DNA of 64,000 nt from Warburgia ugandensis (GCA_035236585.1 CP141136.1:54639136-54703135), one strand, 5' to 3'; counted from the first letter of the stretch, positions 12,270 through 25,098 are shown. Translations and numbers: made by a program. Notes: generated by a model not told the origin, from the letters alone.

Positions 12270-12954
12270 AATTGATTTTTATAATTATAAGCTTTGATAT
12301 GTAGTGGCTTTAATGATGCATGTAAACTATGCATTGGGCCCCTTTTTTGGTGCTTGGTTTATCTTTAATTAGCATGAATTAAAACATAGATGCTTTGGAT
12401 TAGTGAGAAAGTGTGCAGAACTCATACTTTTGGTTACTTATATTTTACATGGATATATTATATAATAAGTTAATCATGTTTTACTTTGAGTGCTATGAAA
12501 CTTGTTTTTCCTTATTTTATGTCTGCATCTTTGATTTTGTTTTTGTTTTAGAGAAATATATAATAAAGATCCTTTGCTATCACGTTCCGTTAAAGGGAAA
12601 CCCTCTACTTATAAAACTATAGAAAGACCCCTCCTACTATAGGAGATTCCTAAGGAGTACACCTTCCATCATTTTTATGTGAAAAACACTAAAGAAACCA
12701 TCTTACTTAGCTCATTAGTCAATTTTTTAATTTGTTTTGAAGGTTAGTCTCATAAAAAAATTTAGAATTTGAAAAACATTAGTTGTAAAAAAAGGAAAAA
12801 AAATAATCTTTTCTCCTCTCTTCTTTTTCATACCCAAAAACTCATGCCAAATCTCACGTGCATTGAATATCTATATGACCTTCATTTTCATATTTTTGAA
12901 TTTAAAAAGTAGATGTTGCATAAAACAGGCAAAACATTGTTATGTTTTATTTTC

Positions 12955-14170
12955 AATAGCCAAAATGGAATGGCTATCAAAATATATTTACAATCAAAAT
13001 ATATGAGAGATTTGATACACCAATTATACATGGCTTCCATGTACTTCAATACACACAAATCTCTGTATTAACTATGGATGTAAACATTTTACAACTTATA
13101 GCTAACTATTAACAATGAGTAGTTTACCAAGAGAGTGCAAGCATAGACACAAAGTTCTGATTTAGAAATAAATTGATACAACAAATATTCAAAACATTGA
13201 ATTTCAAATTAGCAAAGCAAAAATTTCCCAAAAAGGATAGAAAATAAAGCATGATTGTGATGTGACTTTAGCTTTTAACTTACAATTTAACTATATTCAT
13301 AAGTGACGTTTCTAAGATTCAAAATCGTCCATGAACTTTTTTTTTTTATTTCATCAATTTATGTCTAATTGGGTAACTTATCATTGAATTTAAATATTAA
13401 GAACATTTTAACAATTTTCAAATAAATCTAGAGATAAAAAAAGTTTAGAACTAACTTTAAAAGATTTTTTAATTCTTTGGGGACTTTGAGATTGAGCACA
13501 AGTACACTTCCTTCATTTTGTATGTTCACTTGAATTATTTGAATTCTTTCATGATATTGAGTTGTTAGATCTTTATTAATGTGTCAATGTAGTTTATTAA
13601 ACCAAATTGATGTCAAAACTTTGAAATTGGGCTTCTAAGATGCTATTCTTAATAATTAATAAATAATTTGTTAGAAGCCCTAATCCAATTTTATAATTGT
13701 TTTGTTCTAGATTAATATAGAATGACTTCTTCGTACTAAATATTTTAAGATGACATCTACTACTTTAATGCCCTAGATTCATTATTGTTAGAAACAAATT
13801 TAATAAATAACAAAAAAAATGGTGATTAATGCATCTTAATTATCTTCTTAATAGAACCTATAAACTAGAAAAATTTATGCAAGCAACTAAGAGAAAATTT
13901 ATTTATACATAATTGCTAAGTTTTTTCCTGCAATGTTAATTCATTGTATCTTAAACTCCTCTTTATTAGATTATTTTAATACTTATTTTGGTGCAAAGTA
14001 GATAGCTCAAATAGTTTACAGTGAGAAGTAATAAACTAAAGACAAAGGCTATCATTATCTAGAACACTAACGATTAAAGCTTACATGCACCTTGGGACTA
14101 ACCCTTGGATTATATATGTCACTTTTGATATCTATTTCAATAATAATTTTTTAATAATTTCATTTATAAT
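12955..14170 (-). repeat. Right arm of the long inverted repeat
   Basis: This is the reverse-complement partner of 7015-8090. It begins ATAGCCAAAATGGAATGGCT, the inverse of the block at 8061-8085. It runs through ACAAAGTTCTGATTTAG (13151), AAAATAAAGCATGAT (13240), GTGCACAAGTACACTT-like sequence (13496) and ATGCCCTAGATTCATTATTG (13770) to TATCTAGAACACTAACGATT (14055). The two arms enclose about 4.9 kb. Confidence 0.75.
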
Positions 14171-15651
14171 ATTGTAAGTACCTCTACGCCTACATTGCAC
14201 ATTTTATGAGGTTCTTTTTTGCCTTTTTAACTATCTTATTATTTAGGACATAGTTTTAGCCTATGAGATGCTAGTGAATATGTGTGCATGTTTGTGTCTT
14301 CTTTTCATTGGTGAATGTAAATAGTAAAGAAGCAGGTGTCCACTTGAATTATTCATTTGGATTAATAAACAAATAGGTTAGCTATGCATTGCATGGGGCA
14401 AATTACTAGATATATATTAAGCTAATTAGTTTTTTCTTTGAGCACTTAGAACCTTGTTTTTCATTGTGCCATCGTAGGATATTTAAAAATTTTAATTATT
14501 TTATTTTATCTTCTCTTGTTAGTTAAATAAATGGGCCCCAAGAGATTTGTCACTCATTTTTAGCCAATGTCAATTCCTCAAATCTCTCTCATCTCTAACT
14601 TTCCTCAACTTTCTTTTTAGACTCAATCTCTTTCTACTTCTCTTTCTAGTGCACCTTTCCTAAAATTTTTTGAAAAAATTTTCAAATTAGCAATCGAACC
14701 TCATCATAATGATTAAAGTCATCAATCTAATAGTTCATATTAATATAAAAAGTAAAATCTATATTAATATAAATAAAGAAATTTGAACCTTATATTAGTG
14801 ATCAAAGCCATCCATCTAATAGATATACAAATGTAAACAAATAGATCTCTATAATAATGTAAATAATGAAATCCCAAGAGGAAATAAATAGTTCTCAAAT
14901 AGGCAGCCTTATCTTAATTATCTAAGTTATGCTATGAAAAAGTGTCCATTTCATAGCGTTTGTTAATGTAAACAAAGAAATCCTAATAGGAAACAAATCA
15001 ATGACTTGTGCCCTAAAGTTGTGTTCTTGACTATTTTTCTCTTTTTGCATTAAATATAATTGTTAAGTATTTCTAGATTATTCAATCAAGTGATAAAAGT
15101 TTTTCCTCTTTCCATTTCACATATATAAACAAATTAGCCTCTATTATGACTCTATCACTTTTTATTTTATAAGCATCCTAAACTAAGGAGACAAATCTCT
15201 AAGAGGACTATCTATAGCCTAAATTTTTAGCAATAAAAATCATTCATCTTCTTAATACCTTATTAAGTATATCTTAGACTAAAATAAATTTTTAATGAAT
15301 TATCTAGCTCCATTATTCAATCTAAAAGCAAAAACTGAAATAATATTTGAGAGTAGGTATTATCAATATCTTATTCTATTTTACCCTGCACCATAGAAGG
15401 AACTCCACCACAGGAGACTGGTCTGTAACATAACCGGACCATGCGCATGCAAATATGTTTGCCGATTTAAAAACGCAAACACTATATGAGCCCTCTCAGA
15501 TACAGAGGACGGGAGTTTATATAGGCTCAGAATGTTTAAAACTAGTACTTTAAAGGTACATTTGGGGCCTAGTGTTTTGATTACAAACACTCCCTGGTAG
15601 GACACCACCTTAGATCGGCCACCCAGAAAAATTCTTTCATCCTACGAATTA

Positions 15652-15654
<3 letters not shown>

Positions 15655-15738
<84 letters not shown>
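15655..15738. repeat. (GA)n microsatellite abutting a splice donor
   Basis: Uninterrupted GA tract of 84 bp. In the pre-mRNA sense it is a (CU)n tract that starts within about 4 nt of the GT donor of exon 2 (GTACTCTCTC...). Confidence 0.98.
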
Positions 15739-15741
<3 letters not shown>

Positions 15742-16011
15742 CTTAAGTCCTTCAAGCGGAGCTTCGTAGTGTGCAGGATGATTGACTCTTTCCTTGATAA
15801 TGTTGCGAAGATGTTGAGCATAAGTAGACATGAAATCCACTTTCGCTAGAGTAACAGGATTGAGGTAGGAGGTAGGTTCCTTGACCAGCGTTTCAGAATA
15901 TTTGCGAGCAGCTCGGTCGCATATCTCCTCCACTTCGCTGGACGTTAAACCACCTCTGGGTGTGAAAAACTTCAGACCGTTTCGTGTGTATGGCAAGTGA
16001 GATGCCGTCAT
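15742..16011 (-). CDS. Phosphohexomutase-family gene, exon 2 (catalytic serine)
   Basis: This 270-bp exon of 90 codons in phase 0 encodes residues 180-269, starting MTASHLPYTRNGLKFFTPRG and ending APLEGLK. TASHLP holds the catalytic phosphoserine of the superfamily (Ser at about residue 183; bacterial enzymes have TASHNP). The acceptor is GACAG/ATG and the donor AAG/GTACTC. The open frame continues into LSLSLS only because the intron starts with a CT repeat, and that tail is not coding. Confidence 0.92.
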
Positions 16012-16153
16012 CTGTCATTTCCAACATTCACGACTTAGTACAAGTGAACAAGATTGCTTCAGAGTAGGCCAAATTATGAATCTATGAATGAACCTCGCCG
16101 TCCATTTGATAGTCATATTTTGAATCTTTAATTTCTCGAAATCGTGACAATCA

Positions 16154-16439
16154 GGCAGTCATAATTCAGTTAAATGAGTTTTTGGCCTCCATTGTTTTAA
16201 AACATTGTTTATTGCGCTCTTAGATTTTGGCCCATACCAATTCATGGAACAAAAACCCATCAATTGGTTGTCAAGATTGGCCCATGATCAAATTTTGGCA
16301 GTCATAATTCAGTTAAATGAGTTTTTGGCCTCCATTGTTTTAAAACATTGTTTATTGCGCTCTTAGATTTTGGCCCATACCAATTCATGGAACAAAAACC
16401 CATCAATTGGTTGTCAAGATTGGCCCATGATCAAATTTT
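16154..16439. repeat. Perfect 143-bp tandem duplication in intron 1
   Basis: Copies 16154-16296 and 16297-16439 are identical by eye over their full length (both start GGCAGTCATAATTCAGTTAA and end CATGATCAAATTTT). They sit in the 1,005-bp intron 1 (16012-17016) of the mutase gene. No splice site is duplicated. The rest of intron 1 shows nothing else. Confidence 0.95.
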
Positions 16440-17016
16440 AGAGTCATTAGAGATCTATATTGCTTCTATCAGATGGACAGTTTAGATCAACTAATTTTTG
16501 GTAGAGCCAGTATGCAAAATCTGGTAAGGCCCCATTATATTACAATGAAGTGGCATCCTGCAAAAGCACTCCATTAATCATGACAAACAATAAATGAGTA
16601 AAAAAGTGAGAAACAATGTTAATAGAGGAACGCTAAATCAAGTGTTCCAACTTTTTACATGAAGGGGCCTATCTATAGATGATTTACTTAGTTTATCTAA
16701 TTTTTGTGGCCTTAAATGTATGTTAGTCCAACAATTATGCACATTGAATAATTCTAATATCTAAAGAGTTCTTCTTTTCATGGACGGTTAGAAACTTTAT
16801 AAACAACAGTTTATATTGAAAAAATGAAAAGTACCCTTTTATCACGTGCAATTTGCATACTTTTAATACAGACATTCAAAGGCAAAGCAATTAGAAGAAC
16901 TGGGTACATCATCTATATGTGATCCCAAAAAGTTGGAGCACTTAGCAGCCCCCACTGTTCCAATGGAGCCAACCATATTTGCAGTACTCATTCAGGAAAA
17001 GATTGTATCCACCTAC

Positions 17017-17553
17017 CATGATAGAACCATCATATTCAAATGGACTGAGTAAAGTGCTCATATAACACGCTGGAGTAGTAGCTAATCCCATGTCAAAAAC
17101 CAAACAACCAGCACGTCCAAGGCCTGCGAAAATGGCAGTGCTCAACACGCGTCCAGATATGCGTGGGTCATGGCCTAGCGATATCCGGACAGCACCCTTT
17201 GAGGGCCTTCCTGCCTTCCCTACACCTTCAGCCACCCACTCTCCAAAACTCTCGGCAATTACTTGCACCGCTTGCGGTGTCAAATCCACCGTGCGACCCT
17301 TCTCCCCAGCCAACGCAACACCACGGACGTCGGATCCATTTTGAAGCCTCCTGATTTGTCCTGCTTCTTCCTCCACCGAAACATGCCATTCTTTCACAGT
17401 ACTCGGCGGTTCCCAATGTGTCCTGGTTCTTGTTTTTGGTAGTAAAGAGACATTCAACTGTTTGGTCTCTTTGATAAATCCTTTGCATGACGATGGAAGG
17501 CCTCTGTTGCAAAACTTGTAATGGAAGGTGTAAGAAGCCCATGGAGTGGCCAT
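17017..17553 (-). CDS. Phosphoglucomutase/phosphomannomutase-family protein, exon 1 (start)
   Basis: Seven exons (this one, then 15742-16011, 6167-6683, 5827-6026, 5320-5432, 5075-5215 and 4904-4979) join in frame to 1,854 bp, 617 aa. The family interconverts hexose 1- and 6-phosphates through a phosphoserine. The exact substrate of the plant plastid member is not evident from sequence. Exon 1 gives residues 1-179. The first 50 or so are rich in Ser, Lys and Thr and poor in acidic residues, as in a chloroplast transit peptide. RRLQNGSDVRGVAL then opens domain I, and LGHDPRISG follows. I chose the ATG at 17553 (MATPWASYTF) over an upstream in-frame ATG at 17685, because the extra 44 residues look like translated leader. 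The donor is ATCATG/GTAGGT. Key loops are TASHLP, DTDVDRSG and ETSGH. The protein looks intact and probably functional. Confidence 0.9.
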
Positions 17554-17639
17554 GAAGTTTGTGTTCTGTTCTTTTTTGGTTAGAAGGATTCTTCTGAGGA
17601 GAGAGTTTACGAGGACCAAGTAAGTATTTTGGTGAAGAT

Positions 17640-17652
17640 AAGATATATACGT
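17640..17652 (-). promoter_or_regulatory. Possible TATA box of the phosphohexomutase gene
   Basis: The minus strand reads CGTATATATCTTATC about 90-100 bp upstream of the chosen start codon at 17553. Position and sequence suit a core promoter element, but no transcript evidence is visible. It also supports choosing the downstream ATG, since the upstream one at 17685 would lie before it. Confidence 0.35.
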
Positions 17653-17914
17653 GAACGATAAGGCTTGCTGGATTGTATTCTTCAAAATATCTGTATAAGG
17701 ATTACACTTTTGTTCTATATTTTGTCATGTCCTGGAGATTGTATTTTATGAGTGGCTTGCAATCCTTCACATTTTGTTGCTTTCTCACCATGCTCGTCTC
17801 GAGCCCGTGCTGCACATTTTTTGTGGCGGTAATATCCAAATTTGAAAAGGTCGGGGCTATTTAGTTCATAAAAATGGTACTCTCTCTCTCTCTAAGAAAA
17901 AAAAATGGATTTTG

Positions 17915-18205
17915 TCCCAGTGTTTCTATTTATCACTGATCCAAACCGTTCGTCTTATTCATCTTGTCCAGATATCCTCAGTGAGAAAAATCTCAATTTA
18001 TTGAATACCTCTAAGACCTTGCCAGCTGGAGTTTTGGGTTAGAAAACACACGATGTAACACAAAAAATGCTTTAGACAGTCTATTTTGCAACCCCCAAAA
18101 CAAGGTCTTTGAGGTATGAATAGACGAGATTTTTGCCTACCTAGGACATGTGGACAGGATGAATAAGATGAAGGCTTGGATCACTGCAAAAATAAAAAGG
18201 GTGGC
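17915..18205. mobile_element. Foldback/MITE-like element with about 100-bp inverted arms
   Basis: The left arm contains CACTGATCCAAACCGTTCGT, CTTATTCATCTTGTCCA, AAAATCTCAATTTATT and ACCTCTAAGACCTTG. The right arm read in reverse complement gives CAGTGATCCAAGCCTTCATC, CTTATTCATCCTGTCCA, AAAATCTCGTCTATTC and ACCTCAAAGACCTTG. The arms are collinear over roughly 100 bp around an 80-bp centre. There is no coding sequence. Long diverged arms suggest a Mutator-type MITE, but no target duplication was established. Confidence 0.65.
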
Positions 18206-18328
18206 CCAGCATGCATTTTTTTCCTTATGAAACGCAACCTCTCTCTCTCTCTCTAAATTATACAGTGTTCCCTCAAGTAACAGGAATATATGTCAGAAGA
18301 CTAGAACAAAGAGAAAAGCATGTAAAAA

Positions 18329-18412
18329 GGCAGCCCCAATGCATGAAGCTCCTACGTATGAGAGGTCCAAGAAGGGGCGGACCACAAGGGTCAATAGTAT
18401 GCAGCCTTATTT
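18329..18412 (-). mobile_element. Au SINE, 3' fragment
   Basis: The plus strand reads GGCAGCCCCAATGCATGAAG, then AAGGGGCGGACCACAAGGGT and ATGCAGCCTTA. This is the reverse complement of the 3' half of the plant Au SINE. The tRNA-like promoter half is missing. Confidence 0.8.
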
Positions 18413-18429
18413 ATTGGGTCCCTTGTGGT

Positions 18430-19984
18430 TGAAAAGGAAAATGATTTGGAAACATAGGAAAGTAACTCCTATGAGAAATACAGCTTGATATGCCTCATAT
18501 TTGAATGAACCGATCCACTCACCATGTTCAACTTGCCTTAAATTGTCTAGATACCAAGCTTTATGAACATCAAATGATTCCAATTATTCTGTTTGGTTTC
18601 ATTAATCATGACCATTAAAAATTTTAACTACAAACTAAGTACTTAAGAAACTAATGGGTACAAAATTTCATAGGTAGCCTAATAAGCCAGGCCGAACATG
18701 GTAAATGGGTTAGATCATCCAAATATGAAGCACAACTTTACTGCATTTTCAAATGTGTTGTTTTCCATTTTTCACCAACAGATCTTTGTTGAAAAATGGA
18801 TGATGTTCTAAGGCTAGAGACTACTTTATGCTTTACACCATCTACTTTTAGCCGCAAGAGACACAGTAAAAAAGGCCTTTGAGGCATCCATTAGATATTA
18901 ACATGGCCAGATGAAATTAACTGCTAGATCAAGGAAGAATATAAAAATAAAAAAGTGAGCTCTCATTTTACTCCCAAGAGTGCCACATAATTAAACCAAG
19001 CGCCGCCCCCCACCCACCCCCATCAGACAAAGCTACAGCTCCTATGGACTTGATTCCCAAATATCCACACATGAACAATCTTGGGCACAACTAAGATGAC
19101 TCATGCCTCAAAATTTTCATTCATTGAATGATCATATCGCTTTTGGTTGTAAAATATGTTGGGTTATCCCTATTGACCATTTCACTCATGAGGTGGGCCC
19201 TACAACTTAATTGACTCAACCCTTTTGCTACAAAACATAACGAGTCTCATCTCTCTTTTGGATTATGTGAGTGTGTATTCCTCTTAGGAAATAGTTTTTT
19301 GAGGTTTTTCTTGACCTTCATGTAGAGAGAACAGTATAGAAGGTGAGATTAGAGAAGAAGAGTTTTCCTATACACTTGAGAAGAAAGTGATCCTTACACA
19401 GAGCTTAGCTTGAGAAGAATACTTGTAATCTCTTTCTTGCGTGGTGCATTTGAGTCTCAAGGTATATGCTCCTCAATTACAAGAAGGTTTTTCACATAAA
19501 TATATGTGTTATCTTTGACCTTCACTCTTTTATCTTCCCATTCATTACTTGTGCTTTATGTTGGTGGTCTTGCATGCTGTTATTCATCATTCTAGATGTT
19601 CGTAAAAATTCTTAAGCAATTCAAGTAGAAGGAAAAATGTTCTATATTTGTTTTGATACTCAACAAAATAGACAGTTAAACTTTCTATCATCCATTTAGC
19701 TTCAAGAAATAGTGGCTAGGTGAACCTATTTCTCAGGATGTACATCTTACTTATGCTACAGATTTGTATAACTTTTGTGAAGAGTTCAACTAGACTTCAC
19801 ATTTGATCTTTTTATCTCTATGTTCAATCACACTAACAATATAGCTCCAAATTTGCAGTTCTTCTCTTTGAAAGTTGAGGGGATCTATTAAGAGTGAGTG
19901 GAATGTTTAAGATTGGACTGAGCTGACCAAGGAGGTCAAAGGCTCAATATCAACCTCTCAATGGCATAAGAGGGAATGAAAGGA
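18430..19984. other. Intergenic, no recognisable feature
   Basis: No open frame with coding character and no repeat pair was recognised. Confidence 0.5.
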
Positions 19985-22900
19985 AAAGCAAAGAAACTAT
20001 TATCATCAGTATCAAAGCCTTATCCCAATTAGGGGTTAGCTAGATTAATCTTATTCCTCCATTCACCTCTATCAAGTGTTATTGTTCCATTAAGTCTAAG
20101 AATTTTTAAATATTTTATTACCCCTTCTAACTGCGTCCTTTTGAGCCTTCCCATTGTCATTTTAGATACTTTTACTTGGATCAACTTATTTCTTCTAACA
20201 TGTACCATTTTTAGTCTCCATTAGACATTTTCAAACCATCTAACTCCACCGTCTCTCATCTTGTTATCTATTAGTGCTACTTCTAAGTTTTTTCTAATGT
20301 TTTCATTTCTAATTCTATTATTTCTTGTCTTTCTACTCAATTATCTCAACATCATCATTTCGATGAAGCTCATCCTATGTCCATGTTGTTCCTTAACTGC
20401 TAACACTATGATCCATAGAGCATTACCTCCCTTGCATCTATCCTATATAATTTTTCTTTCAGTTTAAGTGGCACCTGTTAATCACACAACTTTAGAGGTA
20501 CGTCTCTATTTGTTTCAACCCACCTAGATTCTTTGGGTAACATCCTCTCATTCTCTCTGCTCTCATGAGTTTTCAATCCCAAATATCGAAAGTGGTCTTT
20601 TTAGAGTACTTCTTGGTTATCAATCTTTACTGGTGCTTCCTCCCACCTACCTCATTGCTAGAATTTCATTCCATATACTCTATTGTAGTTTAGCTAATTT
20701 TAAATCCTTTAAGCTCTAGCATCTCTCCACAACTCAAGCTTTGTATTTACTATCTCCCTTGTCTTATCAAGCAAAACTATGTCATTTGCAAATAATATGA
20801 CCCATAGAATCTCCTTGTGTAGATGTATTATTTATTCATCCATAACCAACATGAAAAGCTACAAGCTCAATGCCAATCCTTGATGCAATCCTATGATGAT
20901 GCAAAAAGCATCGGTCTCTTCACTATTGTTCCTAACATTTGTTACAACCCTTGATACATATATATAATTATGTCTGTTTATTCCTTAAAACCCCTTTTTC
21001 ATCTAACAACCACCATATTAACTCTCTAAAGACCTTATTATAAGCCTTTTCTAAGTTAATAAAGTCCATGTGGAGGTCTTTCCTCCTCTTCTTATATTTC
21101 TCCATCAATTGTCTAAGGAGAAAATTAGCTTCCATGGTCTCCCAGGCATGAAACTAAATTGGCTTTTTGATACACTCGTTCATGTGGTAGCTTCTTCTTA
21201 ATCACTCTTTCCCAAAGTTTCATGGTATAAGTCATAATTTTTATCCATTGATAATTAGTGTAACTCTATGTGTCTCCTTTATTCTTATAGATTGGTATGA
21301 TAAAGTTTTTCCTTTATTCATTTATAGCCCTCTATAGAGGTATAGAACTTCAAATTATTCTTTTTTCTATCTCATTTTTATTTTTATTGTGAAAAGAAAT
21401 TCAATGGGGAAATCACATTCCCCATCCCACAAATTATAAAAATGAATATACTAATATAAAGAAAGAAAGGCTAGAGAGAAAAAATGAAAAGTTCTTCAAT
21501 TTTAAAATCTTATTAAACAAATTTGTCTACCAAACTACTCTAGCATCTCCCATATATTTTTTAACCTTTATTAGTATACCATCATGCCCTAGGGCCTTTC
21601 ATAATTTCAAATTTTTCAAGGCATCTTTCACTTCAGGTATTCTAATCTTATAGTCATATCTATATAGTTTAGCATTATTGGGGTTTATGGTTCTTTCAAT
21701 CTTTATATTCTTAGGGTCATTGCCATTCAGTAATTTTTGAAAATAACTTTCTTACCTTTAATTATTCTCATCGTCTTTGACTAGTACCTTATGGTCATTA
21801 CTTTAATGCATTTAAAGTGGTTTAGGTCCTTACTCTTTTATTCTCTTACTTTTGCAAGTTTGAACATATCTTTCTCACCTTTTCTTGATTCTAATCTATT
21901 ATAGAGACTATCATATGTGTTGAGTTTAGCCTCACTTACTACTCTCTTAGCAACTATTTTAGTATTCGTATATTGCTCCAAGTTTTCGTTATTTCTAGTT
22001 CTCTATCATGCTTTAAAGTAGGCTCGTTTCTCTTTAATAACTTTTTACACTTTTTCACTCAACTACCAAGTTTCCTCTACCGGTTGCCTTTTATCTTTAG
22101 ATACTCGTTGAACATGTTTTGCTACTTTCTTAATAGACTTGGCCATGTTAGTCCACATTTGTTTACTTCTGTTTCTTTGTTCTACTTTTCTTTTACCATT
22201 AACTTATTTATGAATAATGTTATCTTCTCGCATTTTAAGTTCCACCACTTAGTTTTTGAATACCTATTAAGTTAATTTCCTTTCTTCCAACTCTTAGTGT
22301 ATATATTTATAACCATTAAATATGGTGTGTGGTTAGACTCTTACTGGGCATCACCTAATCCTTACACATTGATATTTTGATACTGTTATTTACAAAAAAA
22401 GTCAATTTGGCTTTTCTATAGTTTGCTTTTAAAGGTTATTAAGTGTTCATTGCTCTTTTCTAGGTTATACGCTAAAGTAAAATCTAGGATAGCATCCCCA
22501 ATCTCATTTCTTTCCCCAACATCATATCCTCCATATATCCTATCATATCTTTCTTTTCATTTTCCTACCTGGCCATTTAAGCTTGCTCTTGCAAGTATCC
22601 CCTACGTGTTGGAAAATTTCTCACATTACTCCCTCTATATCTTTCTAGAACTATCTCTTAATTCTATCTTCTAACCATATGAGGCATATACACTTATAGC
22701 ATTTATGATCTTTTCTCATAAAATAAGCTTTATTTGTAGAATTCTATCACTAGGTCTTCTTACATTAACAACTTTATTTTTTAATTCTTTATCCGCAACT
22801 ATCCCTATGTTATTTCTAGTATTGTCCTTTCCTACGTAACAAAGCTTATACCCATCCATTCTATAGTTTTAGCCCTTTCTACTTAGTTTCTTAGATGCTA

Positions 22901-23035
22901 TATGTCTCATTGTATCTACTAACCCTATACTCTTACTTGTTTATATGCCTATATTTCAGGTGGCAATACAAATCTCATTCTCTTGACCTAGTTTCTTCAC
23001 TCATGCACACCCAAAATGGTGCTGGAACTCTTGCT
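19985..23035 (-). mobile_element. Near-full-length, degenerate RTE-type LINE
   Basis: The minus strand carries the usual RTE order with many stops and frameshifts. Near 22990-22650 is an APE-type endonuclease remnant, with pieces such as MDGYKLCYVGKDNTRN, KNKVVNVRRPSDRILQIKL and IINAISVYAP. Near 20790 is an RT core remnant LFANDIVLLDKTRE, where relatives have FADD. The C-terminal segment, shared with the copies at 10505 and 36548, is near 20400-20030. The 3' end near 19985-20005 (TATCATCAGTATCAAAGCCT on the plus strand) fits the TGATGA tail. It is not able to encode an active protein. Confidence 0.85.
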
Positions 23036-24807
23036 TTTAATTACTCCACTTTGGTTCTGATGTAGCTCGTTGAATCTGTAGGAATGCTCTAGTAGCCCTT
23101 GCCCATTTCTCATTGCACCTAGCATTTGATGCAATGTATTGCTCATAGGGAACACCCTTGCAGCTCTTGCCCATTTCTCATGACAGCCATGATGTGATGT
23201 AGTGTGTCGATTATGGAGAACGCTCTAACCTTAGAGAATGTTGAGACAATATTCATTTCTTAAGGTTTGCTGAAGGATTTTCCTCTAGTTGGCTCCTGAT
23301 GCAACCATCCTCCTTTATCCGAGCTTGGGACCATTAGTGAGATCATAAAATCACACAAGTGAAGTTAACAAAGGAACTACTGTACCCTTTGCAATTACTG
23401 ATTCCATCAAATCGTTAACTGCCCACAAGCACCTTCTCAAGGTGGCTGCCAATCACCATTGCTCAATTGGAAATGATATTGTTCTGGCAAGAAAGGGTGG
23501 TTCTTAGCTTGTCTTCTAACACTCTTCTTCTGCAACACAGTTGAGGTTAAACACGGTAGAAGCTCACCGTATGCCTTTCTACAAGTTGGATTAACTCATC
23601 CGTTACAGTCAGAAATTGTCATGTAGCTCTTTTCAGAATTTTCAACCAATAAATTTAGAAGTTGAATCTCCTTCTAGCACAAATTTTGACAGCTGAAATG
23701 ATGAACATGCCCTCTACCCGTTAACGCTGCGGATAGATTCATGAAGATCAATTTCTTCCATATGGTTCTACCTTGACTGGACTCATCAATGGGCGGGACT
23801 GATTCTGCTGCATTTAAATCCGATACATCTGAACATTGCTTAGTTGGGTTAGTTAGTACGTATATTAACTTTCTGTTGGAATGGGTTGAATAATTGACCA
23901 ACTAGAATGCCCAATTGACTCAATTTAACATTTACGGACTCTCAAGGTTGCGTTTCCAAAACGCGTTACTTTCCACGTCCTCAAATCATTTCCTTTTTAC
24001 ATATGCCATGGATTATCAGGTCGTTTCTTCTTAGAAGTCTCTTTCATGTGGAAGAAGATGAGAGAACATGATTCTGCTGTTCTCTTCCTAACGCAGTAGG
24101 AACTTCATGTATAAAGATTTTATGCTACCTTTCATTCAATTCAACATTAGCTGATTTTGCTTCCTCCGTAAGCATGAAAATAGTAGAACTTCGGGAAGAC
24201 ATAAAGACTTCCATGAACTAATATCTTACTATGTTTGTGCGTTATCTCCGCATTTTCAATCATACAATTCTATGCTGTTCAGATGACACCCATATCTCTT
24301 TGGAGATATCCCATTGAATTGGAAAGATACAGAGATGACATCCTATATTTTCTAGGAGATTGAAACTGCTTGTTTCACTAATATTTAGCGAAGACTGAGA
24401 AAGAGCACCCAGGCAATGGTAAGGTGGCCTCCTTCCCAACCAAAGTTTGCGGGTCAGTCCGCTCATCTATCAGCTTTTTTTTTTGGTGGGGTGAGGGGGT
24501 GTTGTTGTGTGGCGTTCATTAACATGACAAAAAAAAAAAAAAAAGAACCCTCACAAAACTTGTAGATATATCAAATTAACATATGTAAAGACCACCAAAC
24601 CTACACATAGAATCCAATCCTGCCAACAAGGCCGAGCACAAAAGCCTTCATGGGGACAAAATATGTTGATAGATTGACCATACATCTATCCTGCAGGAAA
24701 CTTATTTTGCTTTAAGGTAGCATTTCTTTACATAAATATGTTGTCTGACCATCACACCCTCCAAGGAAGCTTTGGTTTGAAGTTGAACAAGCACTAAGCG
24801 ACTGTGT
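23036..24807. other. Intergenic, 3' side of the CAR-type gene
   Basis: A weak imperfect duplication of about 65 bp lies near 23085-23225 (CTTGCCCATTTCTCAT twice). A poly-A run lies at 24527-24544. No gene was recognised. The part near 24808 probably includes the 3' UTR of the C2-domain gene. Confidence 0.5.
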
Positions 24808-25098
24808 CTATAAACCCTTGCCACCAGGAACATCGATCCAGTGCAACTGCAGTTCCACCTCACCACATTCCACATTTTTCAACCTGAGAACAACATCTTG
24901 GACAACCTGCCCATCTGCCCAGATGATACGGCTTTCATCAGCCAGACAGTTTTCTCTGGTTGGTGTGAGTTTTCTGACTATTGTGCCGCTTGGGGTGCCT
25001 TCCAAACGCATTTTGACAGCCTCTAAAAAGGGCACTATGTCCAATTGGGCCTCTCCCATTTTGTCATCTGGGCTGAATGTGTCTTTGTCGTACACAAT
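24808..25098 (-). CDS. C2-domain ABA-related (CAR-type) protein, exon 3 and stop
   Basis: This last exon has 96 codons plus stop and starts IVYDKDTFSPDDKMGEAQLD after a GATTGCAG acceptor. It ends VPGGKGL. It carries the second half of the C2 domain. The aspartates of the calcium-binding loop (D73, D75, D81) are present, as is the C-terminal VELQLHWIDVPG typical of plant small C2 proteins. Full description under exon 1 (30507-30617). Confidence 0.93.
   Translation of the reverse strand: MVYDKDTFSPDDKMGEAQLDIVPFLEAVKMRLEGTPSGTIVRKLTPTRENCLADESRIIWADGQVVQDVVLRLKNVECGEVELQLHWIDVPGGKGL

Noticed and set aside
17554-17685. Upstream start codon of the mutase gene adding 44 residues
   Set aside because: The added residues look like translated leader, and a TATA-like box lies between the two ATGs.
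23674-24466. Short minus-strand frames downstream of the CAR-type gene
   Set aside because: No coding character, splice context or family resemblance.
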